A stretch of 64,000 bases of DNA from Stieleria sp. JC731 (GTDB lineage: Bacteria > Planctomycetota > Planctomycetia > Pirellulales > Pirellulaceae), in NCBI RefSeq assembly GCF_020966635.1, contig NZ_JAJKFQ010000001.1, forward strand, positions 372,001 through 436,000, in the 5' to 3' direction. How positions within the stretch are numbered: the stretch's first letter is position 1; each line of letters begins with the position of its first letter. A program made the position numbers and the translations under genes. A model generated the notes under the pieces. It was not told where the DNA came from. It did no database searches and saw only the letters and a program-made list of their open reading frames with translations. This document shows, one piece after another, positions 43,996-54,320 of the stretch.

Positions 43996-44559
43996 CTACT
44001 GTAGCATTTCCGGCTTTCTTTTCGCAGTCACTCCACATCGCTTTTCGATGATTTCGAAGTGATGCTGCAGGTGCCCAGCGCATAGCCAAGCCAAAACGCG
44101 GACCGTCAGGCGGTGTCCTGAAGCGGTTCCTGAGCAATTCCATGCGGCGGGGACCAGCCGTTCGAGCAGTTGCAGGTTGGCTTTGCGAAGGTCTGCCAGT
44201 TCGGTAAACAGCCGCGAAAGGTTGCCCAAACCGAACCGGCTATCCGCAGAAACGTTTTCGTCCCAGCCCGGCAGGTCGGGGCGGCTGCCGTCGGCCATGC
44301 ACATGATTCGGTATCCAAACATGCGTTCGGCGTTGACGCAGTGCTCGATGACTTGGCGAATCGTCCATTGGTAAGGCGGGTGCACTTTGTCGACCTGTTC
44401 GGTGCTGATGCTGCCGGCCAAATCACAAATCCAGTACAGCTGGTCTCGCATCACGGTGATCGCACATTCGCCATCGACCCGCGCGATCAGCTCACCGTGG
44501 TAAGGAAATTCGAATTCATCGGCTTGTGGACGACGACTGGCGATGCGGTTCGTATTCAC
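43996..44559 (-). CDS. DinB-like four-helix protein
   Basis: The 187-aa protein from a GTG at 44559 overlaps the esterase stop (GTGA). The fold markers of the DinB/YfiT metalloprotein family are visible: the first His in RQVIEHCVNAERMFGYR and the pair near the end in LAWLCAGHLQHHFEII. A typical DinB opening sits at the middle (YQWTIRQVIEH). Members bind a divalent metal through three His; many are thiol transferases. The substrate here is unknown. Co-translation with a carboxylesterase suggests a small detoxification or metabolite module, by inference only. Confidence 0.82.
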   Translation of the reverse strand: MNTNRIASRRPQADEFEFPYHGELIARVDGECAITVMRDQLYWICDLAGSISTEQVDKVHPPYQWTIRQVIEHCVNAERMFGYRIMCMADGSRPDLPGWDENVSADSRFGLGNLSRLFTELADLRKANLQLLERLVPAAWNCSGTASGHRLTVRVLAWLCAGHLQHHFEIIEKRCGVTAKRKPEMLQ

Positions 44560-45338
44560 GCTGCGTTCTTCCCACTAAGCAGTTGTTGCAACATCATTGC
44601 GGTCGTTTCGATGGAGACGCCGTCGATGGAATGGGGGCCATAAAAATCGTGGAATTTCAGGTCCACATCGGCCGCGGTCAACAGATCACGAAGCCGTTCG
44701 GCTGACGCGAAAGGCAAAATCGGGTCCACGGTGCCGTGCGACTGGAATACCTTGGTTTGCCGCAGGCTTTCGGCAGCCGCCTCCCATTCCGGTTGGCAGA
44801 TGACGGTGCCAGAGAACTGAACCAACAGGTCAGGCTGCGGAATCTTGCCGCGAAGGGCCGTGTCCATTGTCAGCATCGCGCCTTGGGAAAAGCCGCCGAT
44901 GGCTAGCGGCACTTCGTCATTCGATCGATCCAGTTTTTGGGCGAGTTGCTCGACAGCCAGGTTAATGGTTTCTGTCAGCTGATCACGAGCACTTTCTAGC
45001 CCAGGTGGCGTTTCGGTGTGCAATTCCTCAAAGCGCTGAGCTTGAACCGCTTCCATCATGCGGGCCATGTTCAACGCCCACCAAGCTCGTCCGCTTGGCA
45101 GCCCCAGGTCGGCAAGGCTTAAGGGAGCTGCGGGGCACAGAAAACTAAATCGCTTTGCCGATTCACCGAGCAGATGAATCCATTCCTGAACAACGCCGAC
45201 CATATCGGTGCCGGGAGCACCGTATCCGTGGCACAGAACGACCAAGGCCTCTGGGGGGGCTGCGTCGGGTTCAGCGGATTGTGGTTCGATGGAAATACAA
45301 TCGAGCGATCCGAGTCGGATCTGCTGTGGATAAATCAT
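44556..45338 (-). CDS. Alpha/beta-hydrolase, phospholipase/carboxylesterase family
   Basis: The 260-aa cytoplasmic serine esterase starts with a strand leading to LVVLCHGYGAPGTDMV (oxyanion region). The nucleophile elbow is GGFSQGAML (Ser in GxSxG). The acidic residue is in SHGTVDPILPF and the His in FYGPHSIDG, so the triad is complete. It belongs with acyl-protein thioesterase/carboxylesterase proteins such as YpfH/EstB. It overlaps the DinB-like gene by 4 bp. The natural substrate is not evident. Confidence 0.88.
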   Translation of the reverse strand: MIYPQQIRLGSLDCISIEPQSAEPDAAPPEALVVLCHGYGAPGTDMVGVVQEWIHLLGESAKRFSFLCPAAPLSLADLGLPSGRAWWALNMARMMEAVQAQRFEELHTETPPGLESARDQLTETINLAVEQLAQKLDRSNDEVPLAIGGFSQGAMLTMDTALRGKIPQPDLLVQFSGTVICQPEWEAAAESLRQTKVFQSHGTVDPILPFASAERLRDLLTAADVDLKFHDFYGPHSIDGVSIETTAMMLQQLLSGKNAA

Positions 45339-45441
45339 CTCGTCGGCCGTGAAGGAAATAGACTCGCCAATGCTGTGCAGAGTCTAACTAGCCGGGGGCC
45401 GGTCGAGTAGGCGCGAGGATTCGGCTCTTAATTATCGGTTC

Positions 45442-46695
45442 TTAATTAACTGGGCCGTCTGATTTCAACGAGAAGTAGCTGGCCAATTTGGTCTTGTCGA
45501 CTTCGATTTTTGTGCTGGTCCAGACAATTTTACCGCTGGGCAGTTCAAACCCGTTGTTGATGTACTGGTCGTTGTTGGAGTCCACCAATTGTTGGACCGA
45601 ACCGTCGGCCATCAAGCAGTTCGCGATGCGAATATGAAGCGGCATGATCCCGCGATAGTCTTGTCGTGTGAACGCGCTCCAGGTTTTGTACCAGCCGTCG
45701 GGGCCGCCGCGTGCGGTTCCCGCCGCGAACTGGGTTCCCTTGTCTGGGTTGCCCGGACTTTTCAAGTGATGTGGGTTGGCGATCGGATTGCCAGACGCAT
45801 CAAGCACGTTTTGGGTGCTGAAAATAGGTGATCCGACCATCGGTGTTGAATAAACGCTTCCCTGAGGGATGTTTCCGACGTTGGTGTTGATATAGCCGGA
45901 GGGAGTCGCATCGCACAGCAGCGGGATCGTCGACATGGGGGCTCGGGCGGTATCGACAACGTCAACACGAAGTGGGCCTTTGGTAACGTTTTTACCTTTG
46001 ATGTCGAAGCTGCAGGCGGGGTTCTCTTTCTTCAGGTTGCCTTCGGTATCCAAGTTCACATCACCGCGGACCATGAACCACGTAGCCGCATAGTTTGTGT
46101 TGTAACCGTTTTCCAGCATCTTGCGGGCGACGATATCGCTTCGCTGAGGCGACCCGACCGCGGCACCATCAATGATGATTTGACGGGCAACGTTGGCGAT
46201 CGTGCTTCCGGTGCTGTCGGTGATAACCGGATTTCCCAGACGGTCCACACAGGGGTCTGGTGTTGCAACCCATGCATTCAGATCAGCGACCGTGACGTTC
46301 AGCATCTGGTCGATTGCCTTACTGGCTTTGGCTGGATTGCTTGGGCACATCATCTCCCCAGGCATGATGCCTCGGTCGACCAGGTCAGCGACCCATCCGT
46401 ATTCGGTGGGAACACCATCACGTGCGTAATCAAAGTTGCCGCTACAGAATGCTTTGTCTGGCATGGTGTTGGCGCGCTGGATCAATCCGATGCCGAATTG
46501 GCGAAGGTTTGATTGGCAAGCTGCCGAACGGGCCGCCGCGCGCGCTTTAGTTAACGCGGGCAATGCCATGGAGGCCAACAGGCCGATGATCGAAATGACT
46601 ACCAGCAGCTCAACGAGCGTAAAGCCGTGGCGAGCCGAAACGGTTTGTTGATCGCTTCCGTCGATGTTTTTCGATACAGCTGCGAAACGTTGCAT
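45442..46695 (-). CDS. DUF1559 pseudopilin-like protein
   Basis: The 417-aa protein has a type IV prepilin leader: polar residues, then the cleavage/methylation motif [19 protein letters not shown] and a hydrophobic helix with [20 protein letters not shown]. The C-terminus holds the H-X9-DG signature ([15 protein letters not shown]). DUF1559 proteins are greatly expanded in planctomycetes, often dozens per genome, and are presumed surface or pseudopilus proteins processed by prepilin peptidase. The middle part is specific and unassigned. The gene is divergent from the PaaK-like gene. Confidence 0.93.
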   Translation of the reverse strand: MQRFAAVSKNIDGSDQQTVSARHGFTLVELLVVISIIGLLASMALPALTKARAAARSAACQSNLRQFGIGLIQRANTMPDKAFCSGNFDYARDGVPTEYGWVADLVDRGIMPGEMMCPSNPAKASKAIDQMLNVTVADLNAWVATPDPCVDRLGNPVITDSTGSTIANVARQIIIDGAAVGSPQRSDIVARKMLENGYNTNYAATWFMVRGDVNLDTEGNLKKENPACSFDIKGKNVTKGPLRVDVVDTARAPMSTIPLLCDATPSGYINTNVGNIPQGSVYSTPMVGSPIFSTQNVLDASGNPIANPHHLKSPGNPDKGTQFAAGTARGGPDGWYKTWSAFTRQDYRGIMPLHIRIANCLMADGSVQQLVDSNNDQYINNGFELPSGKIVWTSTKIEVDKTKLASYFSLKSDGPVN

Positions 46696-46998
46696 GAATC
46701 AGCCTTAAGAGTGATTCGGGTGGGGATGGTTTGGCTATAAAGCTCGCTATCAGAATTTATTCGCACAGGGTCCCTTCATAATTCGGGGTCAACAATCACA
46801 AATCGACGTTCTTCACCGTTCCTTCACCAGTGCTTGTTGATTCGCAAACAAAGCGATGCGGAGGGGGGGAGGGCCACCGCTGCCGGGTCTGTGTGCGGGG
46901 GAGAGTGCCTTCGGGGGGAAGCGTCCCGTTTGAACAACGGCCTGGAAAGCAAGATTGCTGTTAAACTGACGCCGTTACGCCCATTCATCCGACTCGAT
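46696..46998. other. Divergent promoter region, no further feature seen
   Basis: This 300-bp gap lies between the divergent DUF1559 and PaaK-like genes. It has a G-rich run near 46860 and no repeat or ORF I would support. The PaaK-like frame is open through part of it but lacks conserved residues. Confidence 0.35.
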
Positions 46999-48297
46999 AT
47001 GTGCTTCGTTTTGTCTGCATTTGACGACCAAGACCTGTCTCTCGCTTGGCAGCTTGACCGCCCAAGCCTCGAATCCATCCAGCTCGATCGACTTAACGGT
47101 GTGTTAAGCCAGGCCAAGTCGATGCCGTTTTACCGGGATAGGCTTAGCGATATCGAATTGCCTTTGGTTTCGCTTGAGCAGCTCCAATCGGTACCGCTGC
47201 TTCTGAAGCATGAGATGATGCCAGCGGCTGTCGGCCAGCCAGGGCAAATATTCGGTCTGCCACGACACCAGTATGTTCGTTATCACCAGACCAGTGGAAC
47301 GAGCGGCTTTCCGATGCCGGTGCTTGATTCGGCAGAGGATTGGAATTGGTGGTTGGAATGTTGGCGGCATGTTCTTTATGCGGCAGACGTGACCGAAAAA
47401 GACGTCGCGATGATGGCGTTTTCATTTGGGCCGTTCATCGGGTTTTGGACGGCAAGTGATGCGCTCGTCCAAGCCGGTGCGCTCGTGATCCCGGGCGGTG
47501 GAGTTTCGAGTGAGACTCGTTTGCAGATGATTTTGGATCAGCAGTGCACACTGGTTTGTTGCACGCCGACGTATGCACTGCACCTCGTTGCCGTGGCGGA
47601 GCGTTTGTCGATCGATTTGGCGTCTTCGCCGGTCACGCGTTTGATCGTCGCTGGCGAACCCGGAGGAAGCCGGCCGGCGATTCGATCACGTATCGAAGCT
47701 GGGTGGGGCGCTATGGTGATTGACCATAGTGGCGCCAGTGAGATCGGCGCTTGGGGATTCGGCAGCCGAAATGGCAAAGGCTTGCACGTCATCGAGACTC
47801 AGTTCATCGCCGAGCGGTTGCATTTCGATGAGGACTCGCCCAATGGTCGTCTGGCCGCAGACGGTGAAGAGGCCGAGCTGGTGTTGACCGGACTTGGGCG
47901 ATTCGGTGGTCCGGCGATTCGCTACCGCACTGGGGATGTCGTCCGCAGCTACGTTGACCACCAGCATGATTGCAAGTTCATGTATCTCGACGGTGGGGTC
48001 CTTGGTCGTTGCGACGACATGATGGTGATTCGAGGCGTCAACGTCTTTCCCAGCAGTGTCGAAGCGATCGTGCGAGAGTTTGATGCGACGGCGGAGTTCC
48101 GGATGATCGTCGATCGCGTCGGCCAGATGGATACCCTCGCCGTCGAAGCAGAGTTGCATTCGGAAGGCTGCAATGGCCTCGCCGAACTGTTTCAAAAACG
48201 ATTGGCCATGCGTGTTGATGTTCGGCCTGTTGAATCAGGATCGTTGCCTCGGTTTGAGGCGAAGTCACGGCGATTGGTCGATCATCGCAAGGACTGA
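46999..48297 (+). CDS. Phenylacetate-CoA ligase-like AMP-binding enzyme
   Basis: The 432-aa protein starts at the ATG at 46999 (the frame opens earlier, but its first 55 codons look non-coding). It has the PaaK pattern. The N-terminus contains LNGVLSQAKSMPFYRDRL, the P-loop is HQTSGTSGFPMPV, then HSGASEIGAWG, YRTGDVVRS and RCDDMMVIRGVNVFPSSVE. These enzymes adenylate an aryl or other carboxylic acid and pass it to CoA. No phenylacetate catabolic genes are nearby, so the acid is unknown. Confidence 0.86.
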   Translation: MCFVLSAFDDQDLSLAWQLDRPSLESIQLDRLNGVLSQAKSMPFYRDRLSDIELPLVSLEQLQSVPLLLKHEMMPAAVGQPGQIFGLPRHQYVRYHQTSGTSGFPMPVLDSAEDWNWWLECWRHVLYAADVTEKDVAMMAFSFGPFIGFWTASDALVQAGALVIPGGGVSSETRLQMILDQQCTLVCCTPTYALHLVAVAERLSIDLASSPVTRLIVAGEPGGSRPAIRSRIEAGWGAMVIDHSGASEIGAWGFGSRNGKGLHVIETQFIAERLHFDEDSPNGRLAADGEEAELVLTGLGRFGGPAIRYRTGDVVRSYVDHQHDCKFMYLDGGVLGRCDDMMVIRGVNVFPSSVEAIVREFDATAEFRMIVDRVGQMDTLAVEAELHSEGCNGLAELFQKRLAMRVDVRPVESGSLPRFEAKSRRLVDHRKD

Positions 48298-48313
48298 TGG
48301 GGTTTTCGATTCG

Positions 48314-49282
48314 CTAACGGGTTGACGGTTCCGTCTGTACCGCATTGCGAATCGTCATCAGAAGCGACTGATCAGGATTCGATGTGTCTTGTGCGAGTTC
48401 CCAGATCATCACGCCTGCCAGAGATCGTTGTTGGACCTCGCTGATTTTTTCAGCCACGGTCGCTTGGCTGTTGAACGCATATCCTTCGATCAGGTCGCCT
48501 TCTGATTTGGTGTCACTGCGAATCAGTTGGGCATAGGTCTTCGCTTTGCCGTCTTTGTTGCGGCCGTAGAAAGGGATACCGACCGCGATCTTTTCCGGAG
48601 GGCATCCCCAAGTGGTCAGGCGTTCGACATCGGCCATCGCTTTCGGCATGGTTGCTTGAGGGAATCCGTGGTCATAGGACATCAGATGGACGCGATCAAC
48701 GGCATCGTATCCAGCTTTGCCGATGTTTTGCCATCCTGCCTGAGCCACGGAGACTTCAATCCCTTTTGGGCTACCGAGTCGTTTGGTGTCCTGCATCAAT
48801 AATTGGTAGTGGTGCATTTCGGTATCGCCTTTGGGGTGTTCCCAGTCGTAGTCGATTCCCGAAAAGCCATGTTGGGCACAATAGTCAACCAAGCTTTTGA
48901 CAAAGCTCTCTCGGGTTTGCACGTTGCCTGCCATGCTTGGGAAACCGTCGGAGCGTCCCCAGCCACCGACGCACAAGATCAGCTTGCAGTGTGAGGAAAG
49001 TTGTAGCTGTTTCAGTTTGGTCAACGTGGATTCACTGATCGGTTCCTCTGGTAGCTTGCCATCTTTCGAAGGTGAGATGCCAAAGTAAACCAAGTGTGTC
49101 ACGCCGATTGTTTTGTCGCTTGTTAAACCATTGATGCGATAGTCCGGCAGGTACCCAACGACCACCAGTTGGTCTGCCAATGATCGCGATAGAGGGCAGA
49201 CCATTGTTGAAACCAAGATCGCTAGGCCAGCAGCGATCGGGTGAAGCTGATGATGCAAGAGATGGCACAGGATTGAACGCAT
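48314..49282 (-). CDS. Secreted GH18-family glycoside hydrolase
   Basis: The 322-aa protein has a signal peptide (HPIAAGLAILVSTMVCPLSRSLA) followed by one GH18 TIM barrel. VVGYLPDYRI marks the first strand, LILCVGGWG the SxGG-like strand, and GFSGIDYDWEHP the catalytic DxxDxDxE motif with its acid/base Glu intact. MSYDHGFP and IPFYGRNKDG follow as expected. It likely hydrolyses beta-1,4-GlcNAc polymers (chitin or peptidoglycan-like) outside the cytoplasm. Stop codons of this gene and the PaaK-like gene converge 16 bp apart. Confidence 0.9.
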   Translation of the reverse strand: MRSILCHLLHHQLHPIAAGLAILVSTMVCPLSRSLADQLVVVGYLPDYRINGLTSDKTIGVTHLVYFGISPSKDGKLPEEPISESTLTKLKQLQLSSHCKLILCVGGWGRSDGFPSMAGNVQTRESFVKSLVDYCAQHGFSGIDYDWEHPKGDTEMHHYQLLMQDTKRLGSPKGIEVSVAQAGWQNIGKAGYDAVDRVHLMSYDHGFPQATMPKAMADVERLTTWGCPPEKIAVGIPFYGRNKDGKAKTYAQLIRSDTKSEGDLIEGYAFNSQATVAEKISEVQQRSLAGVMIWELAQDTSNPDQSLLMTIRNAVQTEPSTR

Positions 49283-49406
49283 CGGTGCGATTGTGGGGTA
49301 GGGAAGGGGAGGGCAGAGAAGGGCAGGGCGGTCTGGATTTCGTTGGCTGGTTCCGAGGCGTTGTAGCGGCTCGTTGGAGTCTTTCGCCTACTAGCGAGCG
49401 AGTCTG

Positions 49407-49871
49407 CTAGCGAGCACAGCGCCGGTCGAGCCATCGTAAAATCAGTCCACCAATCACCGTGCTGATGGATTCACCAGCAGTCCACCAAAGTGGCATTTGG
49501 GATTGGAGGTCGATAATGCCTTGCATGACTCCAAGAGCGATGACAGCCCAGGCGAGCCAGCCAACAAAATCTCGAAAGATATCTAACCGATAACTGAACG
49601 CGATCAGGCCGCATCCAATGAACCCATAAAGCAACGACAGGTGACGAGCCAAATAGATCGCCACTGGGACTTCGGGGAAGGTTTCCAGGCGGAGCATCTC
49701 TGTGATCGAAATGATCCATGCGGCCGGCATCAACGCAGCAGCAAACGCTAGCAGGGCAGAGTACCCGACGACCCGAAGGTAGATCTCGATCCAGCGGAGC
49801 GGGAAGTGTTTTCCATTTGCCAGACCCGTTTCTTCGGAAGGCGATGGCGGAGTTGTTTGCGGAACGCTCAT
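49407..49871 (-). CDS. Four-helix membrane protein, unknown function
   Basis: The 154-aa protein from the ATG at 49871 (an upstream frame to 49967 is less likely) has four hydrophobic segments. They are near VVGYSALLAFAAALMPAAWI, ARHLSLLYGFIGCGLIAFS, FVGWLAWAVIALGVMQGII and the C-terminal STVIGGLILRWL. I see no catalytic motif. Size and topology recall small DUF-type inner-membrane proteins of planctomycetes. It is divergent from the U32 gene. Confidence 0.72.
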   Translation of the reverse strand: MSVPQTTPPSPSEETGLANGKHFPLRWIEIYLRVVGYSALLAFAAALMPAAWIISITEMLRLETFPEVPVAIYLARHLSLLYGFIGCGLIAFSYRLDIFRDFVGWLAWAVIALGVMQGIIDLQSQMPLWWTAGESISTVIGGLILRWLDRRCAR

Positions 49872-49995
49872 CAAGGCGAGTGGCAAAAGAGTGGTGGGGG
49901 GAGGGCGGCGGGGTTGACTGGACTGCGTTATCAGGTCGGTCGCTGAGGGAAAAAACACCCTACGCAATTATGGTTTGGTCAGCCATACTTCACCC

Positions 49996-52563
49996 ATGGA
50001 ATCACAGCAGCTCAATTCGACAGACAAACAAGATCGCCAAGCGGCCTATCGCCCCGAATTATTGGCACCAGCGGGCGAATGGGCGTGTGCCCAAGCGGCG
50101 GTCGAGAACGGCGCCGACGCGATCTATTTTGGGCTCGATTGTGGCTTCAATGCCAGGCACCGGGCTCAGAACTTTCATGTCGATGATCTCGATGAATTGA
50201 TGCCGTTTTTGCATCGGCGTGGTGTGCGTGGTTATACCACGATGAATACGTTGGTGTTTCCGAGTGAATTACATCGATTGGTTCCGCTGGTTGAAAGGAT
50301 TGCCGAGGCGGGTGTGGATGCGGTGTTGGTGCAGGACTTTGGTGTCGCGAGGCTGATTCGCGAGATTTGTCCTCAGCTGGAAATCCATGCCAGCACCCAA
50401 ATGAGTTTGACCAGCGCAGAAACGATTGCCGTCGCTGAGCAGTTGGGGATCAGCCGCGTCGTCTTGGCGCGAGAATTGTCAGTCAAAGAGATCGGCAAGA
50501 TCGCTGCGCAAACATCGATGCCGCTTGAAGTATTCATCCATGGCGCATTGTGTGTCGCCTATTCCGGCCAATGCTTGACCAGTGAGTCATTGGGGGGGCG
50601 TAGCGCCAATCGCGGTCAATGCGCCCAAGCATGCCGCCTGCCATACGAAGTTGTTTGTGATGGTGAAGAGGTTCCGTTGGGGGATGTGCGTTACCTGTTA
50701 AGTCCACAGGACCTGGCAGGCTATGGCTCGATCGTCGGATTGTGTGAAGCTGGCATCGCGTCGCTGAAAATCGAAGGCCGCCTAAAGACGCCGGAGTACG
50801 TTGCCAACATCACCGGTCACTATCGCAGGGCGATCGATCAAGCCATGGCCGAAGGCGTGGTTTCGATCGATCCGATCGCGCGGCAGGAGATGGAGCTTTC
50901 TTTCTCTCGCGGATTTTCACCAGGATGGCTGGAAGGCAACGATCACAAACGGTTGGTCCCAGGTAAGCAGAGCGCCAAACGTGGGATCCGTCTTGGGGCG
51001 GTTCAACAGGTCAGCCGAGATCAAGTGCTGACAACACTTGAGGCAAACCTTGCCCTCGGTGATGGTTTGGGGATCGAGTCAACGCAGCGTCACAGCAGCG
51101 AGCAAGCCATGGAAGGCGGTCGTGTGTACTCGATCAAACATGCCAACGGCGAAGGTGCGAAATCCGCAGTCGCGGGCGAGCAGGTTTGGATCGGATTCGG
51201 ACGCGGTGAAATCGATTGGAACGCGATCGAAGTTGACGCGACTGTTTTTAAAAATGACGATCCGCAATTGAACAAGCGTTTGCGAAAAACCTTTGAAACG
51301 AGCAAGCCGAATCGACGGATGGAAGTTGACTTTCAAGTCAGTGCGATCGTGGGTGAGCCGCTCAAGCTAACGGTCAGTTTGGTTTCGTCTTCCAGCAGTT
51401 CGACGATCGCAAGTGTGCAATCCGATCAGGTCTTGGAAGTGGCTCGGAAGCATCCCGCCGAAATCGATATGTTGCGTGACAAGCTGGAAAGGCTTGGCGG
51501 AACGCAGTTTCAGATGCGAAACGTGGATGCGAGGATCGAGGGTTGCCCAATGGTTCCGGCAAGCCTTTTAAATGACCTTCGTCGGCAAGTGATCGAAAAT
51601 CTTGACGCCCGGTTGGCCCAAACAGGAATCCGTGAAGTTCAGGTCGATTCAGCGAAAGCCTTGTTGGATCCGATCGTTGAGACAGCTGCCAACGCCGATT
51701 CGCAGGCAAAGCTGGCCGTGATGTGCCGAACCCTTCAGCAGGTTAGTGCGGCAGCGGAATCGGGCGTCGATTTGATTTATGTCGACTTTCATGACATTCG
51801 TGAATACGCGCAGGTCGCTTCATTGGTCGAGCCCTTCGGTGTTCCGTTTGGGATCGCGACCGTTCGGATGCAAAAGCCAGGCGAGAAAGGCTTGTTGCGA
51901 GTTTTAGAACGCCACGGCGCGGACTTCATTTTGGCTCGGAATCTGGCGGCGATCGATTACTTCCACCGTCGTGGCATCCGGGTCATCGCAGACTTTTCCT
52001 TGAACGTTGCCAACCATCGTTCGGCCGAATGGGTCCGTTCAATCGGAGCGGAACGGACGACGGTTTCTTACGATCTAAACTGTGATCAGCTCGGTGACTT
52101 GGTCGCCTCGCTACCGGCTTCTTGGTTGGAAGTCGTGCTTCATCAACACATCCCGATGTTCCATATGGAGCATTGTGTCTTTTGCGGCGTGCTTTCACCG
52201 GGCACAAACAAAACGAATTGTGGCCGTCCCTGCGATGATCATGTCGTCCAGCTGCGCGATCGAGTTGGCGCTTTGCATCCGTTGCAAGCTGACGTCGCAT
52301 GTCGCAACACGTTGTACAATGCGACGCCACAAAGTGGTGCCGAGAATGCCAAGGGGCTATTGGAAGCAGGTGTCAAATGGTTTCGTGTTGAGCTTCTTGA
52401 AGAAGGCCAAGAGGAAACGAACAAGACAGTCAGGCTTTACCGTCAATTGTTGAATGGCGAAATTGATGGGGTAACCGTTTGGCAGACTCTACAAGCAACG
52501 AATCGCCTTGGTGTGACTCGCGGTACTTTGGAATCCAAGCGGAATCCTTTGGCGGTACTGTAG
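49996..52563 (+). CDS. U32-family protein with two barrel modules (RlhA/TrhP-like)
   Basis: The 855-aa protein starts at the ATG at 49996 (a TTG at 49975 is possible). The first module begins PELLAPAGEWACAQAAVENG and contains the U32 signature region FIHGALCVAYSGQCLTSESL with the Cys cluster GQCAQACRLPY. A DUF3656-like region follows. A second barrel-like module from about residue 560 ends with another Cys cluster (MEHCVFCGVLS... NCGRPC). E. coli U32 proteins RlhA, TrhP and UbiU/V carry out prephenate-dependent RNA hydroxylation or ubiquinone hydroxylation using Cys-bound Fe-S clusters. RNA hydroxylation is therefore likelier than proteolysis. Confidence 0.88.
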   Translation: MESQQLNSTDKQDRQAAYRPELLAPAGEWACAQAAVENGADAIYFGLDCGFNARHRAQNFHVDDLDELMPFLHRRGVRGYTTMNTLVFPSELHRLVPLVERIAEAGVDAVLVQDFGVARLIREICPQLEIHASTQMSLTSAETIAVAEQLGISRVVLARELSVKEIGKIAAQTSMPLEVFIHGALCVAYSGQCLTSESLGGRSANRGQCAQACRLPYEVVCDGEEVPLGDVRYLLSPQDLAGYGSIVGLCEAGIASLKIEGRLKTPEYVANITGHYRRAIDQAMAEGVVSIDPIARQEMELSFSRGFSPGWLEGNDHKRLVPGKQSAKRGIRLGAVQQVSRDQVLTTLEANLALGDGLGIESTQRHSSEQAMEGGRVYSIKHANGEGAKSAVAGEQVWIGFGRGEIDWNAIEVDATVFKNDDPQLNKRLRKTFETSKPNRRMEVDFQVSAIVGEPLKLTVSLVSSSSSSTIASVQSDQVLEVARKHPAEIDMLRDKLERLGGTQFQMRNVDARIEGCPMVPASLLNDLRRQVIENLDARLAQTGIREVQVDSAKALLDPIVETAANADSQAKLAVMCRTLQQVSAAAESGVDLIYVDFHDIREYAQVASLVEPFGVPFGIATVRMQKPGEKGLLRVLERHGADFILARNLAAIDYFHRRGIRVIADFSLNVANHRSAEWVRSIGAERTTVSYDLNCDQLGDLVASLPASWLEVVLHQHIPMFHMEHCVFCGVLSPGTNKTNCGRPCDDHVVQLRDRVGALHPLQADVACRNTLYNATPQSGAENAKGLLEAGVKWFRVELLEEGQEETNKTVRLYRQLLNGEIDGVTVWQTLQATNRLGVTRGTLESKRNPLAVL

Positions 52564-52711
52564 TCTGATTCTCTGATCGGATTTGTTTGCGACCCGATCA
52601 ACCGTGGCTCGACGCGTTTCTAAAGTCACAGCGGTATCGTGTTGCCTTGCATCGATTCATGCAAAGTGAAATGACGCTCGCAAGTTCGTCTCCAACCGCA
52701 ATGGTCTCGAA

Positions 52712-54145
52712 ATGACGATAAAAGATCGTTATCCCTTTTATCTTGCCAACCGTCCGGTTCAATCGGAATCGACGTTGGATGTTACCGACAAGTACAGCGG
52801 CGAAGTCGTCACGCAGGTTTCGGTTGCCGATACCGCTGCGATCGACCAAGCGATTGCCGCGACCGTCGGCGCAAGCAAGGCGATGGCGAAGCTTCCTCCC
52901 TTCAAACGGCAGGAGATTCTGTATCACTGTGTCGAACGGTTTCAGCAACGTGCGGACGAGCTAGCGGAAACTCTTTGCGTCGAGGCTGGAAAGCCAATCA
53001 AGGACAGTCGCGGCGAGGTGACGCGATTGATTGATACCTTTCGGATCGCAGCCGAAGAATCTGTCCGTATCGGCGGTGAGGTTTTGAACCTGCAGATATC
53101 CAAACGTGCCGAAGGCTATCGTGGCATGGAACAGCGAGTTCCGATCGGGCCATGCTCGTTTATCTCGCCCTTCAATTTTCCGCTGAATTTGGCGGCACAT
53201 AAAATCGCGCCGGCAATCGCTGCGGGGTGCCCGTTTGTTTTAAAGCCAGCGAGCCGGACGCCGATCGGTGCGTTGACGATCGGTGAAATTTTGGCGGAGA
53301 CAGATCTGCCCGACGGTGCGTTCTCTATATTGCCTTGTCACCGCGATGCGGCTTCCGCATTCACAACCGATGACCGGTTGAAGTTGCTTAGCTTCACCGG
53401 GTCGCCTGATGTCGGGTGGGAATTAAAAGCGAAGGCCGGCAAAAAGAAAGTCGTGTTGGAATTGGGCGGCAACGCCGCTTGCATTGTCGAAGCGGATGCG
53501 GATCTCGATGACGCTGTCGAGCGAATGGTGGTAGGGGCGTTTTATCAGTCGGGGCAAAGCTGCATCGGCGTTCAGCGAGTTTTGGTGCACCGGGATGTCT
53601 ATGTCGATTTTCGAGATCGGTTTGTCGCGGCGACAAAGCGACTTCGAAGTGGCGATCCCAAAGACGAAGCGACATTCATCGGCCCGGTCATTTCTGTTGA
53701 TGACGGTCAACGACTGAAGCGTTGGATTGACCAGGCTGTCCAAGAAGGCGGTACCCTGTTGTGTGGTGGCGGCCAGGAAGGGGCGATGGTCGAGGCAACG
53801 TTGCTGGAAAATGTCCCTAAGGATTTGCCGATTTGTGCTGACGAAGCGTTCGGTCCGGTCGCTGTGCTAAGCGTTTACGATGATTTTGATGCTGCACTGC
53901 GCGAAGTGAATGACAGCCGTTTTGGACTGCAAGCTGGCGTGTTCACCCGGGACTTGTATAAGGCAATGAAAGCGTGGGATGAACTGGTCGTCGGCGGTGT
54001 CGTGATCGGCGATATTCCGTCCTGGCGAGTTGACAATATGCCGTATGGCGGTGTCAAAGACAGTGGCCTTGGCAGAGAAGGAATTCGCTACGCGATCGAG
54101 GATATGACTGAGCGACGAATCCTCGTAATCCGGGGCTTAGCGTAA
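52712..54145 (+). CDS. NAD(P)-dependent aldehyde dehydrogenase
   Basis: The 477-aa enzyme has the full ALDH layout: IGPCSFISPFNFPLNL with the active-site Asn, LKPASRTPIGAL for cofactor binding, FTGSPDVGWEL, the general-base Glu in LELGGNAA, and the catalytic Cys in GQSCIGVQR. It resembles the GabD/lactaldehyde/non-phosphorylating GAPDH branch, but the substrate cannot be read from sequence. It stands alone, followed by 175 bp before the phytochrome operon. Confidence 0.9.
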   Translation: MTIKDRYPFYLANRPVQSESTLDVTDKYSGEVVTQVSVADTAAIDQAIAATVGASKAMAKLPPFKRQEILYHCVERFQQRADELAETLCVEAGKPIKDSRGEVTRLIDTFRIAAEESVRIGGEVLNLQISKRAEGYRGMEQRVPIGPCSFISPFNFPLNLAAHKIAPAIAAGCPFVLKPASRTPIGALTIGEILAETDLPDGAFSILPCHRDAASAFTTDDRLKLLSFTGSPDVGWELKAKAGKKKVVLELGGNAACIVEADADLDDAVERMVVGAFYQSGQSCIGVQRVLVHRDVYVDFRDRFVAATKRLRSGDPKDEATFIGPVISVDDGQRLKRWIDQAVQEGGTLLCGGGQEGAMVEATLLENVPKDLPICADEAFGPVAVLSVYDDFDAALREVNDSRFGLQAGVFTRDLYKAMKAWDELVVGGVVIGDIPSWRVDNMPYGGVKDSGLGREGIRYAIEDMTERRILVIRGLA

Positions 54146-54320
54146 ACGCGAGCCTACCGTTCTTCACAATCGAAAGGTATATTTGTCGCACTTCTGCAAA
54201 GCGGTCGACCTATGGCAGTTCGACGGATCAGCAGATCGAAGAATACATAGATCACGCAATGTGGGAGCGTTACCTACATGGTGTGGTCAGTTTTTTCGCC
54301 GATGATCAAATAAACTGCCA

